Assembly: GCA_030549495.1 (NCBI GenBank)
Contig: JAUIRK010000105.1
Location: forward strand, 186,001-250,000
Length of the DNA: 64,000 nt
From: Nectonema munidae
Taxonomy: Eukaryota > Nematomorpha > Nectonematoida > Nectonematidae
Direction of reading: 5' to 3'
How positions within the stretch are numbered: position 1 is the first letter of the stretch; the number at the start of each line of letters is the position of its first letter. Positions 1 through 11,069 of the stretch are shown here, piece after piece. Under the pieces are notes generated by a model. That model made no database searches and was not told the origin of the DNA. It saw nothing but the letters and a program-made list of their open reading frames with translations. Made by a program: the position numbers and the translations under genes.

Positions 1-334
1 AGAAATTGATTACAAAATATAACATATAATTAAACTAATTTAGCTTTAACTCTGACGATTTTGCTCTTACTCGAAATTACTTTGCTGTGGGAAACGAAAT
101 AAAGATTCTTTTGTGGCAAGAGATTATTCAATTCTCACAGTTTAATGTATTTCAAAATTTTCAATACGATATATCTATTGGACAGATCGAAAACTTACTG
201 TTACGAAATATTTTTATGCATTCAAATATGAAGAATACTCGAGAATGAGGTGAGAGTAAATATTCGGCTACACAAGTTCCTTTTGTGAATGCGTTAGGCC
301 CAACAGTGCAATTGAAAGAATGAACTTTTTGTAG

Positions 335-530
335 ACTGTTGAATCAGCTGAAGGAGAAAGACGATGGAAATTTCAAGTTGATTTCGGAAAGGATCAAGAC
401 GAACCAGATGCAGGCGCTTGCGAAGGAGGAACGCGACGCGTATGACGCCCAACAGGTGGCGCTACGAAAGCAAATCGAACAACTCAACTCCATCATTGAA
501 AAGTTCCAGCAGAAAGAAACTCTACTGCGG
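335..530 (+). CDS. BRE1: BRE1 (RNF20/40-type) E3 ubiquitin ligase, coiled-coil exon (partial gene)
   Basis: First visible exon of a gene that starts outside the window. The acceptor is tttttgtag (ends 334) and the donor is CGG|gtatgc (531). The first base completes a split codon, followed by 65 codons, so the downstream intron is phase 0. The exon encodes a charged coiled coil with the stretch NFKLISERIKTNQ, very close to NFKLMSERIKSNQ in human RNF20. BRE1 proteins, with a RAD6-type E2, monoubiquitinate histone H2B in the nucleus; the long coiled coil binds the E2 and the partner subunit. Everything N-terminal (several hundred residues in the family) must lie before position 1. Codon use is GC-richer than the surroundings, as for all real exons here. 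Family assignment is firm because the three exons join in one frame. Confidence 0.9.
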
Positions 531-1656
531 GTATGCTTTTGAATGGCCTCTACTAGAGTACGCCCGCTAAGCGCGTTTTATTTTTATTATGTGTATTCCC
601 TATCAAAACGCGTCAGCTTGGGTTTCCACCCCCATCTCTCGCGATCTCGACTACATGATCGTCGTCGTTGAATTTTTTTAAACGCATTCAGAATTAAAAC
701 TTCAGAAATCAAGTATCATTTTCCATTCTATTCTTTATAAGTATCCGTTCTTTAGCTTTTGTTGTTCAGTTGTCGGTATGTGATCTAAGGGAAGAATAAT
801 CTTCGATAACTGAGGTAGCAATAGACAATATTTCTTAAGATTTCCTAGTGCAAAAAATAAAGGCACAGTCTGCTGCGCTTGGTGGTTGGGCGTGTAAACT
901 TCAGAGCTTCATTTGGGGCGCATCTCAAGAAAAAGGGGTGAGGCCTTCCTAAAATCTTAAAACTCCAATTTATCAGTTGATCTTTTTTCAAGTGTTGAGA
1001 GCAAGAGAACCAATCAGATTTAGAAAGCGCTAATTTAATAATAATTATCTTGAAAAAGTGAGTTTTATTCGCTGTAGAGATTTCGCTCTTATTTTTGTAG
1101 GAGCTAAAAGCTAATATTAATTTTAAGATTGTACTGGATGTCTCTAGAAATTGCTGACAAATAAGCACTCAGACAAAGACAAGAAAGTTAAAAAAAGCTA
1201 GTAATATTGATTATAACAGAAAACAGTTGGCTATTATTGTTTTGATTAACTTTCTCTAAAAATAAATGTTGATGAATATTAGCATCTCCTCCTAAATTTG
1301 TTGAAAAGTATTTGGTGTTAGAGTGTTTGAGAATGTTCGCATTACGTCAAAATACCCGAGGATGAGATAAGTGCGTGTATTCGTTAAAAGCGGTATGGAC
1401 ACGTGTTTCAATACTGGTGTTTTGTATTTGCACCGTGAATCGTAATTTCATTCAACCTGATTTTGTTTTAAAAGAATTGTCTTTATTTCTCCTTTTACGT
1501 TTTTCTTTTTATCTACGCTTGCCTTAGAATACAGTTAGCTACCTCAAAAATTGTAGAATTGCTAATACTAGCATTCGGTAAACTTTGCAACTAGGCCACG
1601 ACGGTTAATTGTGATTGATGGGTAAGAGTTTGTTTTGATTGGAGTAAATCTTTTAG

Positions 1657-1970
1657 AATAGCACGAGTACGATCGAAAAAGAGCTGCATTTGAAGGAAGA
1701 GTTGCTGGACACGCACAAGAGGAACTCGATCGAAAAGTCGCAAACGGCGTCCGACTTCAAACTGGAGGCGGAAAAGGCGAAGATGGGTCTGCGCGAGGCG
1801 TTAGACCTTCTGGAGCAAAAGACGAAGAGTCTGGAGGAGCTGCGGATGCGGGAGAAGAGAGCGAAGGAGGAGCTGGTCGCGCTGTCTCGCGAGGTGGAGA
1901 TGAGCGAGAAGCTGCAACACCACCACGGCACCAGCACCGCTGAGACGGTCCTGCTCGAGGAAATCAAGGA
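1657..1970 (+). CDS. BRE1: BRE1, second visible exon (coiled coil)
   Basis: Internal exon of the same gene. The acceptor is atcttttag (ends 1656). The donor is AAGGA|gtattc (1971). Length is 314 nt, entering in phase 0 and leaving in phase 2. It encodes an uninterrupted heptad-rich coiled coil, with many KE/EE/RE pairs, ending in LLEEIKE, which matches LMEEIKDYK just before the RING of human RNF20. The exon is conspicuously GC-rich in an AT-rich setting. The intron before it is about 1.1 kb and the one after about 0.5 kb; neither shows another gene. Confidence 0.9.
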
Positions 1971-2466
1971 GTATTCTTTATTTCATCCTTCAATTTGATT
2001 AGAGTAGTCATATTTCTACACTTTCTTGTGAGGAGCTTTACCAATATGCATGTAGTATGTATCTATGTATTCGTTTTTTATGCCAATTCTACACTAATCC
2101 TAACCCCAACAATAGGTTCCCACCATTGTACACATTAAGGCCCATTTACTAATTGGTTTACCACCTGTCAATCAACTATTATGCAAATTGAGGAAAAAAT
2201 TTGAATAGTTTTTCTAAAATTAATAGTCTGATTCTTTGAATGAGTCTAATATAAAACAGGCGATTTTTGTTTCCTGGGTCTTTGGTCACCCAGTGTGACT
2301 TTTAACGTGATATTCAAAGATTTTTGGATGAGTAGGCAAGTCTATTTGTTGTTAGTTTTCATTAAAATTGCCACTCGATTTAGAAGCTAAATAACCTATC
2401 AGCGTTTCGTTGATTTGAGTGACAGTCTGCTCCCATTCGCTGACTCGCTCCATTTCTCTTTGACAG

Positions 2467-2650
2467 ATACAAGGAGCAGCTGACTTGTCCCTCTTGCAAG
2501 TCCAAGCGCAAGGATGCCGTCCTCATCAAGTGCTTTCACGTCTTCTGCTTCAAGTGCCTCAAGACGCGCTACGACACGCGCCAGCGGAAATGTCCGAAAT
2601 GCGCCGCCGCCTTCGGAGCCAACGACTTCCATCGTCTCTACCTCTACTGA
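2467..2650 (+). CDS. BRE1: BRE1, last coding exon with RING finger
   Basis: Terminal exon. The acceptor is ctttgacag (ends 2466); the first base completes the GAA codon begun at 1969-1970, giving [12 protein letters not shown]. It encodes a C3HC4 RING: CPSC, then CFH, CFKC and CPKC, with the linker [14 protein letters not shown] nearly identical to RNF20/RNF40. The protein ends NDFHRLYLY and stops at 2648-2650, as in the family, where the RING lies at the extreme C terminus. The RING recruits the charged E2 for H2B ubiquitination. No defect is visible in these exons. Confidence 0.95.
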
Positions 2651-2790
2651 CTCTCCGCTCTCCTTATTTACATTTGATAAACTTTTTTATTCTTCTCATC
2701 TTTACCCAAAGTAGCCACTCGGATCCTGGCGTGGAAATGCATGCTGTGACCATGCTGTGCGTGCACAGGAAGAAGGGAATCTCGATAGAT

Positions 2791-2796
2791 AATAAA
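2791..2796 (+). promoter_or_regulatory. Polyadenylation signal of BRE1
   Basis: AATAAA about 140 nt after the BRE1 stop codon, in a short 3' UTR. Position and strand fit the transcript end. No other signal of this kind is as well placed. Confidence 0.6.
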
Positions 2797-2829
2797 ACAC
2801 CACCTGCGGACCTTAGAAGTGCCTTCTAA

Positions 2830-5760
2830 AACCTCTTGCTCATCGTGCCTTTTCCTGTTCTTATTTTACAGTTTTTTCATGTTTACTTCACAAACCCCTT
2901 CTTTAACCAAGTTGTTAATAATGCAATTTTTTGAGCATATCAGAGATTAGTAAAAATTGAGTGGAAAATCCACACTTAAACTCAAGCACCCAACACTGCA
3001 GTCATTAAAGTTGGATAAAATAAATGCTAAGATATCTTATGGCGACTCTTTCCTCAATTTCTGTGATGAGCAGGCACGTGTTACTTCTGCCTAAAGTGTT
3101 CTCTAAAATTTGCGACCACCAATCTCAATCAAAATTTCATACCACACAAATATTTTATTAAATGTGTGTACTAAACGAATTTTTGATAAAGATGTTCTTT
3201 TAGTTTAAAGCGTTTTAAATTCCTTTTATTGTTTAAAAATGGTCATTATTTTTGAAGAGTTTCTTTATCTTAGTTAAAAAAAGTTCCGAATATCTTTCAG
3301 ATCGAATCAAAGTCTTTTTTGACGCATGTTAACTTAAAAATGCTAGAATTCTAAGGTATAAGCGAATTTTTTTGAAAAATAGAATGAATTTAAATGCCAA
3401 TTCGTTTAGTTTAGTGTCTTCGTCTTTTCAGTCTAAAAAGATATTTATACATACATTTGCTTTTTAACATCAATGACGTGAGAGCATACGCACTTCTTAA
3501 GCAATCAAGTTGAGACAAGAGCAATTTCACCAAGATTCAATTTCAGATGCTGGAACAGGACCTACAGAATTTGGTCACGCCTCCATAACCCACTCTCGAA
3601 CAAAATAAATAAAACCAGTAATATTTTCTCATTAGGAGAAAAGATGATAAAATTTGATATTTGACTCGGGTTTTGTTTCTCTTGCAATTGTAGCATGCAG
3701 ATTTTCTTTTATTTAGTGCTGACTGTCTTTCTTTTGTGCTGAGTTAGCGCTGATGTTTTTTTTTGTTTGCTGCCAAAATCATAAATTTAATGCTAGAGAA
3801 TAAGACGGGTCAATATTGTCGGTTGTATGCACATAATAATATAACCGATGTTTCTAGAATTAGCCCATTTGATCCGACATAAAGCAAGCGAGATAAAAAC
3901 TACCTGAAAATCAAGACTGTTCTATATTTACGACTATACGCATAAATGGGTTAATTCTTGCGACTCAATTTCTACTTTTCCCCATTGTAGTTCGGATAAA
4001 GATGAAGAGATCATCTATGCAAAAGAATAGCTCTCTTTTCATGTGTCTCCTCTTTTTGTGGGTGATTCAGTTCAAAATCTTGAGTTTTTAAGTGAAATGC
4101 GTGTATTTTATCCTGGCTTTCAGCTATCTAACACAAACTATAAAAACAATCATTTTGAGGAGAACTCTTAGCAAGACAGTTAACCCCTCAGGTTTATTGT
4201 TTAAAACCAACTTAACTAATCTCTATTTACCTTTAAAATCAAAACTAACCAACAAATTTCCTACCTAACTTTTTTGGTGTAATTCTCCTCATACTCCGCC
4301 TACTGGTCAAAGAAATGATCTGTGAGTTAAAGGGTACTGCTCTAATTTAACCCAATTGAAGGAGCTCTTTCACAACTCTGAAGGTTCCTCACGAAAAAAA
4401 CTTTAATCTTCAAATGCAAGCACAAATGAAATTTAAATTTGGCCAAGCTGTGTCATTTTTTAAATGACGTTCACTTTTTTCTTTGTCAAGTTACAAATTT
4501 GATGCAGAAAATTGGAAAGTGAAAACAAATTGCAAACGGATATTGCATTACATCGAACTACGGGTATTTCGATGATTCATGTTTCTGCGCCTCCCCCACT
4601 TTCGGGAGACTCAAAAGTTTCATTGTGGTATTTCAATAAGCATCACCGCATTCATTACCTTCTGAAGAGGCCAACACTTGGAAAAAGAAGCATAGTGCGA
4701 AAAACCACAACAGACGTAATTCAAAATATTTATTTAGAATAGAAACAATGGAAAATTTTAATGGCATATTAATATAGAAGCATCATGAGTGTCTGTGGTA
4801 GCAAAAATTGCTACCAAGCGAGGGAGAAATATTCTGAACACTTTGAAATACTGTCAGTTGCTAATTTAGCGAATAGCATTCTTTTATAAGAGAATTTCCA
4901 TCCGTCTGAGAGAATCACATCGACAAAAAAGTGATAGGAAGCACACTCTGTCCGACCTTCAAGAAATAAACTGTAGTTTTTGTCTTTTTTAAACTTCAAA
5001 CAGTTTACAAAATTTCTACAAATTTTATAAATCCTTTTTTGCAAAAAAACTATTATTAAAAAATTCATGTATTATACCTATAATTATTGAAGAAAGCCAT
5101 TTTTATATTTGAGCCACATTTTGAAGTACCAGATCGATTTGCTTTGATGCTCAATTTGTACATAAACGGAACCTTCTACTAATGATGTCTATTTTACAAA
5201 AGGATTCTTCCCAGTCAATGACAATGCAGTATACGAACCGATGTGCACTTATCGGGCGTTTGCCTCTCTTCTTTTTTATTTGCCGCAAAATTTAAACAAA
5301 ACACGTTACGTTTAGAAGCAATATTGTAGCGAGGAATTTGAAGAAAAGTTTTTGTGAAAAATAAGTCTGGAATATAAAAAATCAATAATACATATAAGCA
5401 TTGACATAGAAGGATGTCTCCCCTAAAGTTTTAGTTTAGTTATTTTAGGTCTTTAATATGCAGATTGCCTTCCTAAAATTCCAAGCGCAACTTATTTTTT
5501 TATCTAAAGCCATCACACACATAAGGATATTTTGACAGGTGTGGAGACTTTGATTGACATTTAGCACGCTTTTTATCCATTCTTAAAATCATCCTTAAAA
5601 ATAAGGTTGGAGGTAAAACGAGAAAATTCTCTTTCAAGCACGAATTCGCGAAATAAGCACCTTTGCTTGTAATTTTAAGACTTTTGTGGCGTAAGCTTGC
5701 TTTGGCTGTCTCCGATGAGCATGGCATTGTGATGATCAATCATGAAGGTGAAAAGTAAAA
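2830..5760. other. Intergenic stretch between BRE1 and the E2 gene
   Basis: About 2.9 kb of AT-rich sequence between two convergent genes. Open frames at 4512-4742 (+) and 4811-5068 (-) resemble no family I know and lack splice or composition support. The only structured item is the small piggyBac-like MITE at 3866-3955. Confidence 0.5.
3866..3955. mobile_element. Small piggyBac-like MITE remnant
   Basis: Right end reads GCATAAATGGG followed by TTAA, identical to the end of the better MITE at 18220-18326. The left end reads TTAG then CCCATTT, an imperfect counterpart. About 90 bp long, no coding capacity. A TTAA target with CCC-starting inverted ends is the hallmark of piggyBac-type elements. 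Confidence 0.45.
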
Positions 5761-5762
5761 CA

Positions 5763-5768
5763 TTTATT
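5763..5768 (-). promoter_or_regulatory. Polyadenylation signal of the UBE2L3-like gene
   Basis: AATAAA on the minus strand, about 96 nt downstream of the E2 stop codon at 5864-5866. Spacing and strand suit a short 3' UTR. Confidence 0.5.
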
Positions 5769-5863
5769 TTGGAAGTTGTGAATGTACATACTATAAGGTT
5801 GTTATGATGTGTACATGGAAATGTAGAGGACGACACGATGAAGACGCAGTAGAATGCAAAGGG

Positions 5864-6325
5864 TTAGAGCGATCGTTTCTCACTAAACTTCCTTGTGTGC
5901 TCTTCAGCGTTGCGTAAAAACTTCTTTCGGTCTTTATAAAACTCCTCCGCAACGTCTGTTCTGAGAGGGTGGTCTGGTTCGGGAGTGTAGATCAGGGAAA
6001 TGAGAGATTCGACGACCTGGTGAGCGCGGACCGCGGGCTTCCAGTTCTCAGCCTCGATGATGGGCAGACAGATCTGACCCTTCTCATCGACGTTGGGGTG
6101 GTATATCTTGGTCTTGAAGATGATCTTGGGTGGCTTGAAGGGGTACTCTGCGGGGAAGTTTAGTTGGATGCGGAAAGCGCCTTTGCAGTAGGGGGCCTTG
6201 TCTGGGAGTAGAGTGGCGTTCCATGACAGAATGTTTTCATCGCTGATCTTGAGGTCATGCAGCAGCTTTGGTTTCGACGACTGCAAATCAGACAGCTCCT
6301 TCGTTAAGCGACGAGAGGCCGACAT
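5864..6325 (-). CDS. UBE2L3: Ubiquitin-conjugating enzyme E2 L3 (UbcH7-type)
   Basis: 153-residue E2 enzyme, the length of human UBE2L3 (154). The UBC fold is complete: [13 protein letters not shown], the HPN motif at residues 76-78 and catalytic Cys86 in GQICLP. Phe63 (E3 contact) and His119 (in place of the usual acidic residue) are conserved; these mark the E2 class that transfers ubiquitin only to cysteine of HECT and RBR ligases and not directly to lysine. The start is ATG at 6323-6325, giving [11 protein letters not shown], aligned with MAASRRLMKEL in human. The frame is open upstream only to an acceptor-like gtgtttag ending at 6346, so a 5' exon, probably UTR, lies at higher coordinates. 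No breaks. Orthology is very likely; a closely related E2 L-class paralogue is the alternative. Confidence 0.95.
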   Translation of the reverse strand: MSASRRLTKELSDLQSSKPKLLHDLKISDENILSWNATLLPDKAPYCKGAFRIQLNFPAEYPFKPPKIIFKTKIYHPNVDEKGQICLPIIEAENWKPAVRAHQVVESLISLIYTPEPDHPLRTDVAEEFYKDRKKFLRNAEEHTRKFSEKRSL

Positions 6326-6889
6326 CTCTTCCTTCAACTCCGGTTCTAAACACGTCAAGAGATTAAGGGGGAAAGAATCGTCTCTTCTTACAACACCACC
6401 TCTATAAAGGAAATTAAGAGTTCACTTTCAAAAATGTTATTAAAGTCTCCGTCACTGATAACAAAATCACTAAACAGGAACGCCAACTTTTCTAACACTC
6501 AGAGTATTATAACATTTAGTGGTCATTTGGAAGCGAGAAACTTCTTCCACAAATCCAAATAATAATTTTTAGCTTAGTAACGATTAAATTTATAAAAAAA
6601 CTTTAAATTTTTTAGGTTAAGTGAATAAAGCAAGGTTTAGAGTTATTTTTTACAAACAAATGCTAAAACGCGCCTTCACTTATTAGTTTTATAATCTTGA
6701 GTCAAAAGCAAGTAAAAATTTAAAAACTCTTCTCTCAAAATGTGTACCTCTAACTATCCTGATTCAATCAAATACAAGGTACATTAGAGACTCTCTACAT
6801 TGCAATATTCTGGGTATAATGCGCCTGGTACCTCATTTTTAAATGTTAGGAAAAGGTTCATGCGTTAGATGTTTTTATTGATTCCTTCT

Positions 6890-7040
6890 ACCTTTAAATC
6901 TTCTCTCCAAACAGGGAGGGGTCGGTAGCCATGATTCCTTGTCTCCAATTGCTTCTGACATGTACATCTTTGTTAGTCCTAATCCTTGAAGTCTCTTCAC
7001 CATAACATCTCTCCATCTGATGACCTCTGCTTCTTCTCAC
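6890..7040 (-). mobile_element. RTE-like LINE, C-terminal tail fragment
   Basis: A minus-strand frame reads VIRWRDVMVKRLQGLGL and then about 20 more residues with an ESW.PTPP motif. This is the R-W-R-D tail that follows reverse transcriptase in RTE-type LINE proteins; similar tails occur at 19527-19690 (-) and 54650-54830 (+). The piece is severely 5'-truncated, as is usual for LINE insertions. Confidence 0.6.
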
Positions 7041-7276
7041 GGTTTTTGACTTTATCATTTTTATCTCTTTTTAACATTTACTGGTTATTCTTTATTTCGG
7101 GCCATTCATAAGGGACATACGCAATAAGAGAGGCGTCTCTTAAAAAGCGCACGGCTGCGTAGCGAGGAGGTTTTGAATGGCTGTACTTACGCAGTGCAAT
7201 GTTTGAATAAGTTATGCTATTCACCATTTGTTACCAAGTGGCTAACTATATTTCCTGCAATTACACCAACCGTGGT

Positions 7277-7501
7277 ATGGAGGCAATTAAGTCAAAATCA
7301 CTTTTGAAACCTCACTCGTATCACTGGCCGAGTGAAGCTGCAAAGAAAAGGCACAAAAAAGCTCACCCAGCAAGTAATATTGACACAGTTGGATCAAATC
7401 GGGATTCAGAAGAGGATAAAGATTATACCACAGATGATATTACACCGTCATCTGTTCCTGATTTTGACAATATTTCAGAATATACCTTCCTTTGTTGTTA
7501 A
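7277..7501 (+). CDS. Unrecognised small ORF, KR-rich then acidic
   Basis: Open frame from ATG 7277 encoding about 74 residues: a basic stretch (EAAKKRHKKAH) followed by an acidic, Ser/Asp-rich segment (NRDSEEDKDYTTDD) and a Cys-Cys end. No family is recognised and no convincing splice site borders it. It could be a terminal exon of a nuclear protein or a transposon fragment. The 130 bases before it are GC-richer than average. Confidence 0.2.
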   Translation: MEAIKSKSLLKPHSYHWPSEAAKKRHKKAHPASNIDTVGSNRDSEEDKDYTTDDITPSSVPDFDNISEYTFLCC

Positions 7502-7990
7502 AAGTATTTTAAACGTCGTATAGTAGCTACCTTGATTTAGTTTTGTTATATACTGTTTTATATTTAAATATAGATATGTTCTTTTGTGAATTTTGATTTA
7601 ATAAATCTCTTACCACTGTTAATATCAAGCCTCAAGACAATGCCGCCTTTGGATCTCTTATTACTCAATCAATTTATAGGGAGAGAAAAACATAGAACGT
7701 GCAGCTACAACACATTCATATGTTAGATACATGCATATGTTAGATATGCATATGGGCAGAAAAATAGGAAAAACGTATGTTATCTGTAATTTTTCATTTC
7801 TTTGCTGCTGACAATAGAATACACCAATGCCAACGCGAAATGAATAAGTGGCACGTGACAAATTGCGTTTACCACTGTACTTATAAGCTCACGCATGAGC
7901 ATATTTTTCTTTTGATCTTATCATACACGAATCTTTTAAGTATTATGCCAAAACTCAAAAAGTTAGAGATGCTATTTCCTGAAAAGTATT

Positions 7991-8242
7991 GTGAACGCTA
8001 GTTGCGTTCTTGAACAATATTTTTTGTTGAAAGCAAAAGGAAAAACATTCTTACAAGAAACATTGAAAACGTCGTTATCACGTTCCAGTCTGTACTTTAT
8101 TTCCCCTATACTTTATATCGTGTCTAATTTTGCTCATCCTTTCTTGATAGCTCTACTTTCATTAGAAATTCATTTTCTGCAATCTTTGTTCCAAAAAACC
8201 TTTTTCAACGATTTATTTAGCTCAAAATTTAAAACATTTTAA
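7991..8242 (+). repeat. Coding-like dispersed repeat, copy 1
   Basis: Region 8080-8240 aligns by eye with 31660-31845. Shared peptide pattern on the + strand is PFLIAL-SLEI-FL followed by FKTF here and FKAF there, each ending at a stop. The conservation is in the coding frame, so both are probably remnants of one transposon ORF of unknown type. Confidence 0.4.
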
Positions 8243-8804
8243 AGCTTGATATCACTCTGGGTACTTGTTAGCCAATCCTCTTTCAAACTTCGTGTCCTCA
8301 TATGGTTGGGTCCGATTCCAAATTCTGATTCTCTGAATACAACGTTGATTATGATCCTGATTTTTCATTTCTAAAATTCTGAGTCAAAAAATCGCATTCT
8401 AATTACGATTAGTAAAAGCACATTTGTAGATATTTACAGACGATTGTACTGATCATCTTTTTACTGATGCATGATTCCTGAAATATGGATATAGTTGTTT
8501 GTCATGGCTATAAAAACACTAAAGGGCAGGTGTACATGACTTCTAGCTGTAGGAAAGAAAAATCCTTCCCTACCCGTGCTTTCTACTCTGTAGATTGGAG
8601 TCATCTGTGCTGCTTAGATAGGAAAAGTGTTATAGAATTCAGTTCTTAGTTTTGATTAAACTGCTCTCCTTCTCCTAATGTATACCAGCAAAGCTTCCCG
8701 GGCTTCAATTTCTGAGAGAATCTGATTTTTGTGGTTTTACAGATCTGACTTTGATTATGGTTTTTGGTTTTTTAAAAAATCATTACGATTTTAAGAATTT
8801 TTGA

Positions 8805-8969
8805 TTATAATCAAAATCTTCTAGTCCTCATGAAATGTAACATTTTATTTACACATTCATCATAAGCCCCCACCTCCCTTTACTTCATCCGAACGAAGAG
8901 CTAAAAGTTCTAAAAAATATTCTAGTGACAGGCTTGTGTATAAGAGTCGTAGCCAGGGAGAGGCAAAAG
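8805..8969 (+). repeat. 165-bp direct repeat, copy A
   Basis: Matches 9870-10032 in the same orientation with about six substitutions and one 2-nt indel (about 95 percent). Both copies start TTATAATCAAAATCTTC and end with GGCAAAAG, and the flanks diverge sharply. No coding frame. Its end contains GTAGCCAGGG, a sequence seen at several transposon-like termini in this window. Confidence 0.85.
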
Positions 8970-9258
8970 GAGCTCAAGCCTCCTCTTAATTTTTCTAATT
9001 AATAATACTTCTAAAAGAATTAGAAAACATTTTTTTTATAAAATAACACTAATTTTAAAACCATCCTACAGTTTTTGACAGATGAAAGGAATATTAAATA
9101 TAGAAATTTTAGAACCCTGTTGCTTATATTTTTTTTGGCTATATTATGACTGTAGATGAGTTGATCCCTTCCACCCCCTTGAAATATGTAAATTTATATG
9201 CTTAGCGCAGCGGCTCTTTTGATTGGTCGAAAATTTTGATCTGCGCATTGCATGTTAA

Positions 9259-9378
9259 CCGGTTATCGACCACAGTCGACTTTACAAAAATATGAATCGT
9301 CTGCTATTATAAAAGCTCTTTAATACAAATCTTCTGCTTTACATTGGATATCGTCTGATTATTCTGGTCGATAACGGG
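9259..9378. mobile_element. piggyBac-like MITE with TTAA on both sides
   Basis: 120-bp element with inverted ends CCGGTTATCGACCA (9259-9272) and TGGTCGATAACGGG (9365-9378), 13 of 14 matching, flanked by TTAA at 9255-9258 and 9379-9382. TTAA target duplication is specific to piggyBac-type transposition. The interior contains ATCGTCTGC, shared as its complement with the MITE at 18220. A run of ten C follows the right TTAA. Confidence 0.75.
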
Positions 9379-9591
9379 TTAATCCCCCCCCCCCCTGCCT
9401 TCTTGAATTTATGCAGGCGTCTGCGAAAATAGAGACGTGTGGGGAAAGGTGCATCTTAGTAGGAGCAGAATTTCGGGGTGGAAGTAATTTTCAAAGATAG
9501 AGCCGGTAATCCTATGAATGAGGCTACTATGTCCCGTTCCGCGCAGTAATGTCATAATTGCTCTCAATTAGTTTTTGTTTTTATTGCTTAA

Positions 9592-9705
9592 CCCTTTGAG
9601 GACAACAATTTTTAGGACCAATCCTTTTTTTAAATGGAACTTCATATACTTAAAGCAGGATTTTCATCCCATAGTGCCCGGCTGTCACACTGGTCCTCAA
9701 AGAAG
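9592..9705. mobile_element. piggyBac-like MITE, second type
   Basis: Left end TTAA (9588-9591) then CCCTTTGAGGAC. Right end GTCCTCAAAG (9693-9702) followed by a degenerate target TTCT. About 114 bp and non-coding. The arms differ from those at 9259 and 18220, so this is a separate MITE subfamily with the same target preference. Confidence 0.55.
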
Positions 9706-9869
9706 TTCTATATTAGGATTTGTCTAAAATTTTAATGACTACCAAGAAATTCTAAAGCGATATTATGACCCAAAAATATAAGTTTAAAATTTGAAATCAG
9801 TAGATCACACTAATTTAATTTACTTCCCTCGAGCCAAAACTTAAAAGTGGAGAGAGAATTTTCTTTTTG

Positions 9870-10032
9870 TTATAATCAAAATCTTCTAGTCCTCATGAAG
9901 TGTAACATTTTATTTACACATTCATCATAACCCCACCTCCCTTTACTTCATCCGAACGATGAACTAAAAGTTCTAAAAAATATTCTAGTGACAGGCTTGT
10001 GTATAAGAGTCTTAGTCAGGGAAAGGCAAAAG
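9870..10032 (+). repeat. 165-bp direct repeat, copy B
   Basis: Second copy of the repeat at 8805-8969, about 0.9 kb downstream. It is disrupted on the right after GGCAAAAG, exactly where copy A also ends, so the 163-165-bp unit appears to have defined borders. Confidence 0.85.
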
Positions 10033-10508
10033 CTTCAATGAGAATATAACTTCATATTTATAAATTTTGTTTAGATAAAAAAATAATGATTAATCGTGTT
10101 TTCCATTTTTATTGTTAAGAATAGTAAAGGATTTATTTCATAAATAAAATAAGCAACTTTAAAAAATATGTTTATCTGTTTATTGTTCAAGGGGTTATTA
10201 ATTTATCAACTAGTTTTACAAATGAATTGTATTTTTTTTAATAAACAGGCCTTTTTAGCAAAATTTGTGGTCTGTTTGAATTATAAATTTAGTTCTTCAC
10301 AATATGAATTTTATATATTGTTTATGTACCAAGCAATGTTACAACAAATTTTCAAAACTTGAGAAATAAAATGACAAAGCCTTTGGAAAACAGAACCTGA
10401 AGGTTGGAATATGAGCACTTTAAAAAGTTGAAGAAGTTTGACTCTTAAGGAAAATAGGCCAAGTGTGAATGGATATTGAGATTTTGATTCTGTTATCCGT
10501 GTACAGGT

Positions 10509-11060
10509 TTGCACAAGGTAGTCGAAGAAAAATATACTTTCACTTGGAGAGCGAGGGTGCCGATGGATTTGAGGGGGTTTATCCCAGAAAACTCAAACCA
10601 TGAGCCCTACTCAAAGAAGAGAAAAGTCGAGGCCTCATCAAAATTAAGTGTAAATTATTTTACCGAAATCAACTTTTACAAAAGACTGTTAGATCTCATG
10701 TAACAAAAAATGAATGAGAGCATTTCTGACGGAGCTAATGCTTGCTGTTGAATATGTAGGTTAATTTGGTGACATTCGATTAAAGGTTGCATTGTCTTCT
10801 CAGCCACAGAAACACAAAGCAAAGAAATAACAATGACGCGGTTTAACATGAAAGATTCCATAATAACTCTCGTCTTAAAGGACTCCACGACAAGGATTCC
10901 TCAGCGTGAAAGATGCATTCAGAGAGCACCTTCTAGCGTCAAACTAAAGCCGTTGTCAGTTGCGCTTCTCCCTTCGTCAAAGGAAATTGGACTTTGTTCC
11001 GGTGCGGCTAAAAAGCACGAGGCATCACGTGCCGAGGCTCACACATTTTGTGAGAAATGA
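10509..11060. other. GC-richer exon-like region, unassigned
   Basis: Two + frames (10509-10703 with a PYSKKRKVE nuclear-localisation-like stretch; 10833-11060) and one - frame, whose ATG near 10860 gives MLNRVIVISLLCVSVAEKT, a signal-peptide-like start, overlap here. Composition is less AT-rich than the flanks and a CACGTG box lies near 11028. No family is recognised and I cannot decide the strand. Confidence 0.25.
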
Positions 11061-11069
11061 ATTAGATGG

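Noticed and set aside
1653-1967. Minus-strand ORF opposite a BRE1 exon
   Set aside because: Antisense shadow of the coiled-coil exon, Ser-rich because it reads Glu/Lys codons backwards.
5969-6407. Two + strand ORFs opposite the E2 gene
   Set aside because: Antisense shadows of UBE2L3.
8805-10032. LTR retrotransposon with 165-bp direct repeats as LTRs
   Set aside because: No coding or primer-binding features between the repeats, no TG...CA borders and no target duplication seen.
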